Origin: Methylococcus mesophilus
Lineage (GTDB): Bacteria > Pseudomonadota > Gammaproteobacteria > Methylococcales > Methylococcaceae
Reading direction: 5' to 3'
Length of the DNA: 64,000 nt
Assembly (NCBI RefSeq): GCF_026247885.1
Contig: NZ_CP110921.1
Location: 3,033,001 to 3,097,000 of the forward strand
In this document: positions 8,403 through 17,680 of the stretch, piece by piece
Position numbering within the stretch: position 1 is the stretch's first letter
Layout of the letters: every line of letters begins with the position of its first letter
The notes under the pieces: generated by a model
Told to the model about the DNA's origin: nothing
Seen by the model: only the letters and a program-made list of their open reading frames with translations
Databases searched by the model: none
Translations under genes and position numbers: made by a program

Positions 8403-11400
8403 CTACCGGCTCATGAGCCGCTCCAGCCAGAGCGCCGACAACTTCTCCTGCACCGAATTCTGCCGCAGCCTCGCCTGGAGATTCGGGAAATCCACGCGGT
8501 CCAGTTCCTGGTCCTGGTTGTAGCAGGAATACACGAAATACTCGCGTCCCGTTTCCGGGTCGACGTGTTTGCACAGGCATTGCGCGCATACGCCTTTCAT
8601 CATGCACTGCATCGGCGAATTGATGGAGCCGATGGCGGCATGGTGAGGCTTGAGGTAGGGCGCCAGCAGTCCGTGGCGGGCATGCTTGACCGCCTCCATC
8701 ATCCGGTCCGAGCCGATCACGATCATGTGGTCGACGTCGTCGAGATGGATGGGGGTAGAGCCGAGCTCGCCCTTGGCGTAGGCCAGCATGGCTTCGACGA
8801 TGTTGCCCACGAAGGATTTGTCGTCCGGACGGGTCACCGGGATCGGGGTGTTGCCCTCGCGCTTGTCCACGGTCCAGACGAGCAGATCCGACGCCGCTTC
8901 GATTTCTTCAATCTTGAATACGTCCGAGCTGTTGCGGTAACCGGCGAAATAGATCACTTGGTTGCCGGCGCTTCGCAACGCCTTGCCGATCGAGAACAGC
9001 ACCGCGTTGCCTAAGCCTCCGCCGATGAGGGCGATGGTCTGGCCGGAGGGAATCTCGGTCGGCGCGCCGGTGACACCCATCACCACCAGCGGATCGCCGG
9101 GTTTCCATTGCGCGCACAGCCGCGAAGAGCTGCCCATTTCCAGCGCGATTAGCGAGATCAGGCCGTTGTCCTTGTCCACCCAGGCGCCGGTGAGGGCGAT
9201 GCCCTCGGTGGCGAGCACCGTGCCTTCCACCACCGGGGCCAGCGCCTCGTAGTTCTGCACACGGTAGAACTGGCCGGGCTGGAAGTGCTTAGCCGCGGCG
9301 GGGGCGCGGACGACCACTTCGATGATGGTCGGCGTCAGCCGGTTCACCGCCACGATACGGGCAGTCAGGGCATCGTCGATGACCGCCTGGAATGCCTGCA
9401 GGTTCCGGTCGCGGTGGGGCTGTTCCGCGGGGTCGAGCCGGTTCAGCTCCTGTTCGAACAAGCGGACGATGTAAGGATACCCGTCCTTCGCGCTGGCCAT
9501 GGCTTTCACCACGTTGCCGGCGTAGACCGGATGGTTGTCGCCGTAGAAGGTGATGAACTTGCCGCTGCGGTGATAGGAAGTGAATGGCGCGGGCTTGCCG
9601 ATCTTGGGCCAGGCCTCGTCCTGCACCGGCACGAGATCGGGTATCTCGCCGACCCATTCGGGTTCGTGGCGCTTGTAGAACTTGTGGTCCATCTCGAAGG
9701 TCTCGGGGTGCTCCGATTCGTAGATGGTGTTGGGCGAAGTGCCGGCGGCGATGAAGAGGCTCCTTATCGGCACCTCGATTTCGCCCGTTGGTTTCCAGCG
9801 CCCTTCCTGCTCTTCAAGTTTTTCGAAGCGCACCGCTCGCAGGTGGCCGTGGTCGTCTTCCAGCGCGACCAGCGGGCTCAAGCCTTCCGCCAGCACGATG
9901 CCTTCGTCCATGGCTTCCTTGATTTCCTCATGGTTCTGGCGGTAAGCGGGCGAATCCTTGATGCCCTTGCGGTAGAACAAGGTGGCGCCGCCCCATTGAT
10001 TCAGCAGCGGCAGGAAATCCGGCGTCTCGCCTGCGGCCTCGGCGCGCTGCCGCTCGGCCTGGATCGCCCGCCCGTGCGCGAGGAATTCGTCGAGTATTCC
10101 GATCTCCTCGGCGTCATAGCGGGCACGCACGGCCGGCTCGCCATAGGCCACGCAGAGCTTTTGGTAGCGGTGCAGGATCTTCTCGACTTGGACGGGATAA
10201 TAGGCCAGCAGTTCGGTAGCGGTGTCGATGGCGGTGAGTCCGCCGCCGATGACGCCCGCCGGCAGCCGGACCTGCAGGTTCGCCAGCGAGGATTCCTTGG
10301 CCGCGCCGGTGAGCTGCAAGGCCATCAGGAAATCGGAAGCCTTGCGGATGCCGCGGATCAGGTTGTGCTTCAAGTCGATCAGGGTCGGCTTGCCGGCGCC
10401 CGAAGCGATGGCGATGTGGTCGAACCCTAAGTCCCAGGCCTCGTTGATCGTGATCGCCCCGCCAAAGCGCACGCCGCCGTAGCAACGGAAATTCCGGCGT
10501 CGCAGCAGGTTCAGGTAAATCACCTTGAGGAAGTTCTTGTCCCAACGGACCGTGATCCCGTATTCGGCGACGCCGCCGAAGCCGAGCATGATGCGCCGGT
10601 CCAGCCGTTCATAGAGTGCGCCGAAGTCGCGGATCGGTTCCGGCGGACGGTGCTCGTCGCCGACCAGCTCCGGCGGCAGCGGCTCGATCTTGAGTCCGTC
10701 GATGCCCACGACGCCGAAGCCCTCATTCACCAAATAGTGCGAGAGGGTGTAGCCGGCCGGTCCCATGCCGGCCACCAGCACGTTCCTGCCGTTGTAGGGC
10801 AGGGCATACGGGCGCTTGACGTTGAGCGGATTCCAGCGCGTCAGCAGGCTGTAGATCTCGAAGCCGTAGGGCATGAACAGTACGTCGGTGAGGACGTTGG
10901 TCTCGATCTGCGGAATGTTGACCGGCTCGGTCTTCTGGTAGATGCAACCCTTCATGCAGTCGTTGCAGATGCGGTGGCCGGTGCCGGGGCAGAGCGGGTT
11001 GTCCACCGTGACCAGGGCCAGGGCGCCGATGTTGTCGCCCTGGCGCTTGAGCCAGTGCATCTCCGAGATCTTTTCTTCCAGCGGACAGCCGGTGATGTGG
11101 ACGCCCAGCGGATTGGCCTTGAAGCTGCCGTCCTTCTTGTTGCGCATGCCCTTGGAGCAGGAGTCGGTGTCCCGGTCATGGCAGTAGATGCAGTGGTCGA
11201 CCTCGTACAGGACCTTGCGCTCCGGGAAGCGCGGATCGGTCAGGCCGAAGCCGTCGCGGCGGCGGTGATGGCCGGCTTGGGCGGCCCAGACGCCATAGCC
11301 CTTGCGATTTTCCACGACGTGGTGGACCAAGTGCTCGAAGTCGGTCTTTGCCGGGACCTTGAAGCTCACCCAATCTTTGACCTGAGGCCTGAGCCGGTCG

Positions 11401-12095
11401 TCGCGGCTGGCGGCGAAGCACCAGCGCTCGAATTCCCCGAACAGGCCGGCGGCGAAATCGGCATCGCCCATGGAGACCACATCCTTCCAGGCGGTGGCCC
11501 GCGGATGGGCGCCGATCTGGGCACGAAGTTTGGCGATGCGGACTTCAGGCTCGGCGAGCGGGCCGCCTCCCGGCTGTTTCGCTTCTGCGTCGTAATGCGC
11601 CTGGAGATCGCGCAATGCCAAGCCGAGCCTGGATAGCGCCGCCTCGCGGTCGGAAGCCGCATATTCCGGAGCATAGGCTTCGACGAGAACGTCGATCTTC
11701 TCCGTCAGCCCGGCGACATCCCAGTCCGCAGTGGCCACGTTCTTGAAGCGGCTGGGCAATTTCGCCACGATTTCCGTACGGAAGGCCAAGATCGTGGCGA
11801 AGCTGCCCCGAATTTCCGCCATCTGCCGTTGGCGCTCCGCCTCCACGCCGAACAGGCGGGCGACGAACTCTCCCACATGCGGAGCCATTTTTACCAGAAG
11901 CTCCGAGATGGCCTCGGGCGCCATGTTCAAGCCGTTCGAGGCGCGGTAGGCCTGAAAGGCGGTGATCAGATCGGGGTCCCGCTGCCGAGTCCAGTCCTCG
12001 AAAACTTCATGCAGATGCCGAAGCTTTTCGGGTTCGTAGAGGTCGGGGTAGCTGAAACCGGTTATGCCCAGTCTGGGCGTGGCGGCCTCGTTCAT
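8403..12095 (-). CDS. Fused GltD-like flavoprotein / PyrK-like ferredoxin reductase
   Basis: A 1230-residue oxidoreductase. The first ~300 residues form a helical domain of no family known to me, followed by cysteine groups (DHCIYCHDRDTDSCSKG, CPLEEKI, CNDCMKGCIY) resembling the N-terminal 4Fe-4S region of glutamate synthase small subunits. Next come an FAD site (VLVAGMGPAGYTLSHYL) and an NAD(P)-type loop (AGVIGGGLTAIDTATELL). The last ~300 residues look like the PyrK/ferredoxin-reductase family: an FAD domain (HFQPGQFYRVQNYE), an NAD loop (IALIGGGLGNAVLFSIGKAL) and a C-terminal 2Fe-2S cysteine motif (MKGVCAQCLCKH, then C). It probably passes electrons between NAD(P)H and an unknown acceptor. 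No partner subunit is adjacent; substrate unknown. Confidence 0.8.
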   Translation of the reverse strand: MNEAATPRLGITGFSYPDLYEPEKLRHLHEVFEDWTRQRDPDLITAFQAYRASNGLNMAPEAISELLVKMAPHVGEFVARLFGVEAERQRQMAEIRGSFATILAFRTEIVAKLPSRFKNVATADWDVAGLTEKIDVLVEAYAPEYAASDREAALSRLGLALRDLQAHYDAEAKQPGGGPLAEPEVRIAKLRAQIGAHPRATAWKDVVSMGDADFAAGLFGEFERWCFAASRDDRLRPQVKDWVSFKVPAKTDFEHLVHHVVENRKGYGVWAAQAGHHRRRDGFGLTDPRFPERKVLYEVDHCIYCHDRDTDSCSKGMRNKKDGSFKANPLGVHITGCPLEEKISEMHWLKRQGDNIGALALVTVDNPLCPGTGHRICNDCMKGCIYQKTEPVNIPQIETNVLTDVLFMPYGFEIYSLLTRWNPLNVKRPYALPYNGRNVLVAGMGPAGYTLSHYLVNEGFGVVGIDGLKIEPLPPELVGDEHRPPEPIRDFGALYERLDRRIMLGFGGVAEYGITVRWDKNFLKVIYLNLLRRRNFRCYGGVRFGGAITINEAWDLGFDHIAIASGAGKPTLIDLKHNLIRGIRKASDFLMALQLTGAAKESSLANLQVRLPAGVIGGGLTAIDTATELLAYYPVQVEKILHRYQKLCVAYGEPAVRARYDAEEIGILDEFLAHGRAIQAERQRAEAAGETPDFLPLLNQWGGATLFYRKGIKDSPAYRQNHEEIKEAMDEGIVLAEGLSPLVALEDDHGHLRAVRFEKLEEQEGRWKPTGEIEVPIRSLFIAAGTSPNTIYESEHPETFEMDHKFYKRHEPEWVGEIPDLVPVQDEAWPKIGKPAPFTSYHRSGKFITFYGDNHPVYAGNVVKAMASAKDGYPYIVRLFEQELNRLDPAEQPHRDRNLQAFQAVIDDALTARIVAVNRLTPTIIEVVVRAPAAAKHFQPGQFYRVQNYEALAPVVEGTVLATEGIALTGAWVDKDNGLISLIALEMGSSSRLCAQWKPGDPLVVMGVTGAPTEIPSGQTIALIGGGLGNAVLFSIGKALRSAGNQVIYFAGYRNSSDVFKIEEIEAASDLLVWTVDKREGNTPIPVTRPDDKSFVGNIVEAMLAYAKGELGSTPIHLDDVDHMIVIGSDRMMEAVKHARHGLLAPYLKPHHAAIGSINSPMQCMMKGVCAQCLCKHVDPETGREYFVYSCYNQDQELDRVDFPNLQARLRQNSVQEKLSALWLERLMSR

Positions 12096-12307
12096 CGCGC
12101 ATGTTCCTGTGGGTAATCTTTAATACAATAACGTGTTCCAGGCCATGCCGCCTAGAGGGGACTTTGGGTCACACGTCTTTGACGAGGGTGTTTGTCGTCG
12201 TCGCGATGTTTTGCCGCAGGTGCTGCGAACTTCAGCCCGTCGGCAGGCTCTAATCTCAGGTGCGGCATGTAGCGGGCCGTCCGATTCGTACTTAGGGAGA
12301 TTGGTCG
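12096..12307. other. Divergent intergenic region
   Basis: 212 bases between the divergent oxidoreductase and c-di-GMP genes, so promoters for both should lie here. The AT-rich TTTAATACAATAACG around 12120 is the best candidate promoter area. A good ribosome-binding site (AGGGAGATT) precedes ATG 12308. No coding or structured RNA feature is apparent. Confidence 0.4.
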
Positions 12308-12649
12308 ATGAGCCACGAGCGTAATTTCAAACAGCTGCTCCAGGTTCGGGTCAAGGAGTTCAGAATACCCCCGATTTCCGGCGGGGTGGTGCTCGGACGT
12401 GAGGCGCCGATCGGTTGTGCTGCATTCCGGAAGGCGTTGGAGCTTCTAGTGGTATCGCCGTTCGAGCATATCGAGCTGGACGACGAAGTGATCAGCGACA
12501 TCTTGGTCCGGCGGGCGTTTCTACGCCGGGTACCCAGGAATTATCTGGTCCAGTTCGTTCTCCAGCGGATCAAGCCCCTGATGGGCGCGGAGGAGATCAT
12601 GCAGCTGGATCTCAACGCTGAAATTCAAATCGAGGATGAAGCCCTGTGA
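12308..12649 (+). CDS. Small protein upstream of diguanylate cyclase, unknown function
   Basis: 113 residues, soluble, no signal peptide or membrane segment, no family I recognise. It is acidic toward the C-terminus (LDLNAEIQIEDEAL) and basic in the middle (RRAFLRRVPRNYL). ATG 12308 has a clear ribosome-binding site. The stop overlaps the start of the GGDEF protein by four bases (GTGA), so the two are translationally coupled and the small protein probably acts with or modulates the cyclase. That role is inference from context only. Confidence 0.65.
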   Translation: MSHERNFKQLLQVRVKEFRIPPISGGVVLGREAPIGCAAFRKALELLVVSPFEHIELDDEVISDILVRRAFLRRVPRNYLVQFVLQRIKPLMGAEEIMQLDLNAEIQIEDEAL

Positions 12650-14415
12650 GCTCCGTTCGCGCCGGTGATGCCTTATGCGACAGCAGGATCGTCGTCCGCG
12701 TCGAGGCCGATGCCCGTCCGCCCAGAGACCGTCGGAGTCCGGCGATTTATGCGGTTTTCCACACGGAGGAACAGGGCGGCGACAGCCTGTTTCTGGGGCT
12801 CGTGACCGAGCACCAGATCGCCCGGTTTCCGCAACGTATTTTCGCCGACCTGATCGACCCGCGGGTGCCGCCTCCTGTGACCTCGGACGTTACCCTGGAG
12901 CAGTTGATCGATGAGGTCGATGATTGCCGGCGCGTCTTTGGATCGCCGCTGGCGGTATTGGCGCGGGACGGAACTTTCGTCGGTGTGGTTACGCCGCACA
13001 GCATCGTCGAAGTGCTGTTGGAGTCCGAGCGGCGACGGTTGCAGGAGACCCGCGAACTCAACGCGGCCATCTTGAATAAAGCCGCCAGGGCGATCGAGCA
13101 TCTGGATACCAAGGCGCATTACGACAGCGTGACGGGATTACCCAATCGCCAGCTGTTTTGCGATCGGCTGCAGCGGGTGATTGCCGCTCAGAAGCCGAAC
13201 GGCAGACCGGTCGAGCTTCTCTTTCTGGATATCGATAACTTCAAATCCATCAACGACAGTTTCGGCCACCTTGTCGGAGACAAGCTGTTGAAAGCCGCAG
13301 CCGGACGGATCAAGGCGGCCGTCCGCGACAGTGATACGGTAGCGCGGATCGGCGGTGACGAGTTCACCATTCTCTTGAACGGAGTGAAGGAAAGCCTAAA
13401 CGGGGCCTTGGTTGCACAAAAGATCCTCGATAGCCTGGCGCAGCCTTTCATGTTCGGTGAGTTGGAGTTCATCGTCAGCGTCAGCATCGGGATCGCCGTG
13501 TGCCCGACGGACGGAGACACGATGGACCAATTGCTGGGCAATGCAGACACCGCGATGTATCACGCGAAGTCATTGGGCAAGAACAACTACCAGTTCTTTT
13601 CGCCCGACCTCAATCTCCAGGCCTATCGGCGGCAGGAACTCGAGAGAAACCTCCGGTCTGCGCTCTCCAAGCGAGAGTTCGGCCTGCGCTATGCGCCGCA
13701 GGTGGATTTGCGCAGCGGCAGGGTTGCCGCGTTGGAAGTATCACTGTGTTGGAACAGTTCCGCGCTCGGTTCCGTCACGCCGGATGACTTCCTGGCATTG
13801 GCGGAGGAGACCGGGCTCATCCTACCGATCGGCGCCTGGGCTCTGCGGACGGCTTGCGGTCACGCCGCCGAATGGGCTGGGCTGGGGTTTCGCGGTCTGC
13901 GGATCGCTTTGAGGCTGTCTCCGCGCGAACTCGAAGCCCCGCAGCTCAAGGACAACATCCTGGGTGTTTTGGATGCTTGCGGCCTGAAGCCGGAAAATCT
14001 GCAATTCGAGCTTACCGAGCGCATGCTGGTAGCGAGCACGGTACGTACCTTGGCGATGCTGCGCGAACTTAGCGATACAGGCATCCGGTTCTTGGTGGGA
14101 GATTTCGGCACCGGGCATGCTTCGCTGCGAGGCCTTCGGCGGTTTCCGGTCGACGAACTCAAGATCGATATGTCATCCGTCCGCGACCTCAGTTCCGATT
14201 CGGACGATGCAGCCGTTGTTACTGCGATGATCGCCATGGGCAAGAGCCTGCGGATGGATGTCGCCGCCGCCGGCGTGCAAACGCCGGAGCACGCGGCTTT
14301 TCTTCTGGAGCACGGATGCTGCCTCGGACAAGGCTGCCTGTTCGGCGAACCGTTGCCGCCGGAGCGGATCGCCGCCCTGCTGGCGGGTGATGAGACGGGC
14401 TTTTTCGTCGCCTGA
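12646..14415 (+). CDS. CBS-like / GGDEF / degenerate EAL protein
   Basis: 589-residue c-di-GMP enzyme. Residues ~25-125 look like a CBS-type pair (GDSLFLGLVTEHQI, DGTFVGVVTPHSIVEVLL) and should sense a ligand. The GGDEF domain (~165-325) has an intact active site (ARIGGDEF) and an intact RxxD inhibitory site (RDSD) five residues before it. The C-terminal EAL domain (~335-580) has lost key residues: EAL is EVS (LEVSLCW), the DDFGTG motif reads GDFGTG, and the usual AEGVET reads AAGVQT. The protein should therefore make c-di-GMP, with the EAL part acting as a sensor or scaffold. GTG start inside the preceding stop. Confidence 0.87.
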   Translation: MSSVRAGDALCDSRIVVRVEADARPPRDRRSPAIYAVFHTEEQGGDSLFLGLVTEHQIARFPQRIFADLIDPRVPPPVTSDVTLEQLIDEVDDCRRVFGSPLAVLARDGTFVGVVTPHSIVEVLLESERRRLQETRELNAAILNKAARAIEHLDTKAHYDSVTGLPNRQLFCDRLQRVIAAQKPNGRPVELLFLDIDNFKSINDSFGHLVGDKLLKAAAGRIKAAVRDSDTVARIGGDEFTILLNGVKESLNGALVAQKILDSLAQPFMFGELEFIVSVSIGIAVCPTDGDTMDQLLGNADTAMYHAKSLGKNNYQFFSPDLNLQAYRRQELERNLRSALSKREFGLRYAPQVDLRSGRVAALEVSLCWNSSALGSVTPDDFLALAEETGLILPIGAWALRTACGHAAEWAGLGFRGLRIALRLSPRELEAPQLKDNILGVLDACGLKPENLQFELTERMLVASTVRTLAMLRELSDTGIRFLVGDFGTGHASLRGLRRFPVDELKIDMSSVRDLSSDSDDAAVVTAMIAMGKSLRMDVAAAGVQTPEHAAFLLEHGCCLGQGCLFGEPLPPERIAALLAGDETGFFVA

Positions 14416-14426
14416 AAAAAAACTAA

Positions 14427-14455
14427 GGCGTTTCCGACCTCGAGTCGGAAACGCC
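14427..14455 (+). terminator. Terminator after GGDEF/EAL gene
   Basis: Perfect 12-bp stem GGCGTTTCCGAC with a five-base loop, 11 bases after the stop. The A-run before it (AAAAAAAA, 14415-14422) also makes it a strong terminator for transcription coming from the opposite strand. A second inverted repeat (CGTTCGCGG ... CCGCGAACG, 14481-14514) lies between it and the cytochrome stop and lacks a T tract. Confidence 0.75.
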
Positions 14456-14532
14456 CTGCAGATATTTTGGGAGGTTTTATCGTTCGCGGCCAGCTCTTGA
14501 AATGACCGCGAACGTTGCCACTCCCGGCAGTT

Positions 14533-17442
14533 CTACTGCTCGAAGCTCTTGCTCAAACTGTGGCAGAGATTGCAGGCCACAGGCTGGCCGGCTTTGACGC
14601 TGACGGTCTTGCCTTCCACCGAGAAGCTCCGGTCGGCCGCCGCACGCGACAGTACGGTACCGAGGTGGTCACTGCCATGGCAGGAGCCGCAGGTGCCGCC
14701 GCCGGCCTGGCCGTTCTGGCTTTCCGCCAAATCGCCGTGAGCGTCCGCGTAGAAGCGGCTGTCGTTGACCAGGTGCATGCCGTGGGGCCCGCCCTGGGTG
14801 CTGCTCGACAGGCTGCCGGCGGTGTGGCAGGTGCTGCACTCGGCGATCGTGCCGGTGTGGCCCTGCAACTGGTTGGCGGCCAGGTTGTCGTTGGCGTTTG
14901 CCGTGGCGTTCGGCCACTCGGCGTGGGTCGCGCCGTGACAGCCTTCGCACATCACCCCGCCGTGGCCGGTGCTGACCCGGTACAGCTTGGGGTTGCCCGC
15001 GCCGGGGTTGTCGAAGCCGTTGAACTGGGCGGGAATGGCCGGCTCGGCGAAGCGCTTGTTGGTGGGCACGATGGGCGTGGCTTTGGCATCGCCCGTGCGG
15101 AAGGCCTGGCGCAGGCGGATGCCGTCCTTGTTGCCTTTGCTATCGACCTTGTTGGCGATCACGTTGGCGGAACCCGCGAGGTTGCCGTTGGCATCGCCCG
15201 TATGGCAGGAGCCGCAGCCGGGTTCGTTGGCCCAGGGTACCCGGGGCTGACTGCTGGCCGGGTCGTAGAAGTTGCCCTGGTTCAATACGAAGGCGCCTGG
15301 GTTGCTGGGGGAGACGCCGGTGGAGAAGTCGGCGCCGACCTGTTTCATGTCGCCGTGGCAGTCGCTGCACAGCATGCTGCCGTTGAACATGGCGCCGCGC
15401 AGGCACTTGGTTTCCTTGCCCGGATGGCACTGGTAGCAGTTCTGCTCCAGTGCCGTCAGGCGTTCGGCCTGATTCCGGATGGCGCCGGTTGCCGGATCCT
15501 GGTCAGGTGCTGGAATGGCCGTGAACAGGTTGGTGAAAGAGCCGTGGTGGTTGTGCATCACCCGCGAGTTGCTCTGGTGCGCCACCTGGTTGCGGCCGTT
15601 GGCCGGGCTGCCGACGGCGCCGGCTTGCGGTCCGGCCTGGGCCAGGTCCAGGGCCGGGGTGTAGTGGCAGCTCTGGCATACCACCGGCTTGTTCTGTACC
15701 ACCGCCTTGTATGTCAGACAGTTGGCGTCGCCGCTGGAACTGGCGGGGAGGCCCGACTTGATGTCGCAAGGTGTTTTTGCACCGGTGGGATCGACGTAGT
15801 TCGTGCCCTGGCGGAGGTCATGCAGCCGCAGGATGTTGATGTCGGCGGCGTATTCCACGCTGATCTTGTGGGGATTGTTGGTGTCTGGGTCCTGGACGCT
15901 GGTGGCGACTTCCAGGCCGGCTCCCCGCAGTGCATCGGTCGGCCAGCTCGCCCGGCTGTTCGCGACGTCGGCGGGGTCGGAGTGGCAGTTGGTGCAGCTC
16001 GCTTCGCTCGATACGGGGAGCACCGCATCCACCGTGGCCAGTACCGTGTTGCCGTTCTTGGCCTGTACCCTGACCAGCGGGAACGGGTTCTGCCGACCGA
16101 AGTCGTCGAACGGTGCCATCGGGATACCGGCGGCCTCGAACCAGTTGACGCCGTTCGCCACATAGCCGAAGGGGAAATTCACGAACATCGGCTTGTTGGT
16201 GTAATGCTCTTCGACGCGCTGCGGAACGTTGGCAGCGTACGGACCGGAGAATCCCGGCATGCCGTGCTGAGCGACGGTGAGCTGCTCGTCGCCGCTGTTG
16301 ACCTTGCCATCGCCGCCGATATAGAGCTTTTCCGCGTTCGGCACGGGCAACCCCTTGTCGGCCGGTACCAGGTCGCTCAGTTTCGTCCCGGCGGGAAGGT
16401 TCAGCGGCGGCTGATCCAGTGGCGGGTAGAATGCGTCGTAGGCGCCATTGGCGAGGCTGCCCCAGAAATTGGTCTTGAAGGTCGTTCCGTCGACAGCGAT
16501 GCCGTCGAACAGGTCGCTCCGGGATAGGATGGGGTCTTTGGGATTCGACACCGCCGAATAATACAGCTCGACCCCCTGGGGATTGATGACCGGTTTCGCG
16601 CCTTTTTGGATGACCTGTCCGAGCATCACCTGGAAGGGCGGCAGGATATTGACGATCCGGGTGTCGAGATCGACGCAATGCATGCCCAGGTCGTTGACGG
16701 CCAGCACGCTGTAGCTGTTGCTGGCGACCTTGGATTGTTCGGGCACTGGGGTGGTGACCTTTGCCAGCGAGCCGACGCTGGTGGAATTGATCGAACTACC
16801 GGATGCGGCGGGCGGTGCGGCGACGGTGACCTGCACCGTGTCGGCGGCGCCGGCCGTGCCTTTGTTGTCGGTGACGGCGAGTGTGAATACATAAGTGCCC
16901 GCCGTCAGGGTGACGCTGGGGTTGACCGTATCGGCGGGATCGGGGTTGCCGGTCCACTTGTAGGACGCGATGCTGCCGTCCGGGTCGGAGGAGCCGCCGC
17001 CGTTGAGGGCCACGGCGATACTGCTCTGGCCCTGGGCGAGGGTGACGGACTGGTCCGGGCCGGCATTGGCGATCGGCGGCTGGTTGGGGGCGCTGCCGGA
17101 GCAATTGGCGGGAGCGTTGGAGACGTCGCGTTCGGTCGCCGAGTCCTTGGAAGTCGCGCGAACGCGGCACGGTACGGCCGCCGGTTTCGAGAGCGTCTTG
17201 CTCCAGGCGCCCTTCTTGGTGGCCGTTGCCGAGGTGAGTTTCGCATTGGTCCTGGCGTTGGACAGGGTGACCGTGGCCCGGTCTTCGCTGGTGCCGGCAA
17301 GGCTCAGGTTCTTGGTCTTCGCATTCCAGGACGCCGAGGTGATGGTAAGGTCCTTGGCCTGGACCATGCCGGCAAAAGCGGCAATGGAGACGGCGAGTAA
17401 GCTCGCCATCCCCTGTTTGAAACGGTGGTTTGTCGTATACAT
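14533..17442 (-). CDS. Exported nine-haem cytochrome c with PKD domain
   Basis: 969 residues from ATG 17442 (MYTTNHRFKQGMASLLAV), with a signal peptide ending near AGMVQA. After a short Ig-like repeat (AKDLTITSASWNAKTKNL) comes a PKD domain (NQPPIANAGPDQSV ... DNKGTAG, about residues 125-220), then a long region with nine CxxCH sites: CTNCH, CQSCH, CYQCH, CSDCH, CGSCH, CEGCH, CSTCH, CGSCH, CNLCH. It should sit in the periplasm or on the cell surface and carry electrons; the PKD domain suggests surface exposure. An open frame runs on upstream but lacks a signal peptide. It resembles the large surface cytochromes reported for M. capsulatus. Donor and acceptor unknown. Confidence 0.88.
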   Translation of the reverse strand: MYTTNHRFKQGMASLLAVSIAAFAGMVQAKDLTITSASWNAKTKNLSLAGTSEDRATVTLSNARTNAKLTSATATKKGAWSKTLSKPAAVPCRVRATSKDSATERDVSNAPANCSGSAPNQPPIANAGPDQSVTLAQGQSSIAVALNGGGSSDPDGSIASYKWTGNPDPADTVNPSVTLTAGTYVFTLAVTDNKGTAGAADTVQVTVAAPPAASGSSINSTSVGSLAKVTTPVPEQSKVASNSYSVLAVNDLGMHCVDLDTRIVNILPPFQVMLGQVIQKGAKPVINPQGVELYYSAVSNPKDPILSRSDLFDGIAVDGTTFKTNFWGSLANGAYDAFYPPLDQPPLNLPAGTKLSDLVPADKGLPVPNAEKLYIGGDGKVNSGDEQLTVAQHGMPGFSGPYAANVPQRVEEHYTNKPMFVNFPFGYVANGVNWFEAAGIPMAPFDDFGRQNPFPLVRVQAKNGNTVLATVDAVLPVSSEASCTNCHSDPADVANSRASWPTDALRGAGLEVATSVQDPDTNNPHKISVEYAADINILRLHDLRQGTNYVDPTGAKTPCDIKSGLPASSSGDANCLTYKAVVQNKPVVCQSCHYTPALDLAQAGPQAGAVGSPANGRNQVAHQSNSRVMHNHHGSFTNLFTAIPAPDQDPATGAIRNQAERLTALEQNCYQCHPGKETKCLRGAMFNGSMLCSDCHGDMKQVGADFSTGVSPSNPGAFVLNQGNFYDPASSQPRVPWANEPGCGSCHTGDANGNLAGSANVIANKVDSKGNKDGIRLRQAFRTGDAKATPIVPTNKRFAEPAIPAQFNGFDNPGAGNPKLYRVSTGHGGVMCEGCHGATHAEWPNATANANDNLAANQLQGHTGTIAECSTCHTAGSLSSSTQGGPHGMHLVNDSRFYADAHGDLAESQNGQAGGGTCGSCHGSDHLGTVLSRAAADRSFSVEGKTVSVKAGQPVACNLCHSLSKSFEQ

Positions 17443-17680
17443 TGTGTGGTCCCCTTCTTTATCCGTTCGGGTGCCGCCGCAAGGAACGAGCGGAACCCGC
17501 TGTTTTGTTTTCGATGCACCGACAGGATGTCCCCGAATCCAATGTTCCGGCATTGATCCCGGTCAAAGATTTATTCGGAATTCCTAATGTGGTCGAGCGT
17601 CCCCCGCTTGGAAACGGTCTGGCGGGGGAGCGCGCACCCTCGCGTTCAAGATTAGACTATTTTTATATTAATAAAAGATA
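17443..17680. other. Divergent promoter region, cytochrome / rmuC
   Basis: 238 bases between divergent genes. The last 35 are very AT-rich (TAGACTATTTTTATATTAAT near 17654-17673), which suits a -10 region for rmuC. On the other strand AAGAAGGGGACC precedes the cytochrome ATG as ribosome-binding site. No other feature seen. Confidence 0.45.

Noticed and set aside
14481-14514. Inverted repeat CGTTCGCGG / CCGCGAACG as terminator of the cytochrome gene
   Set aside because: No T tract follows on either strand, so I mention it only as a repeat.
14515-16527. 670-residue open frame on the plus strand
   Set aside because: It runs antisense through the multihaem cytochrome gene, whose CxxCH sites and signal peptide are unambiguous; long antisense frames are common in GC-rich DNA.
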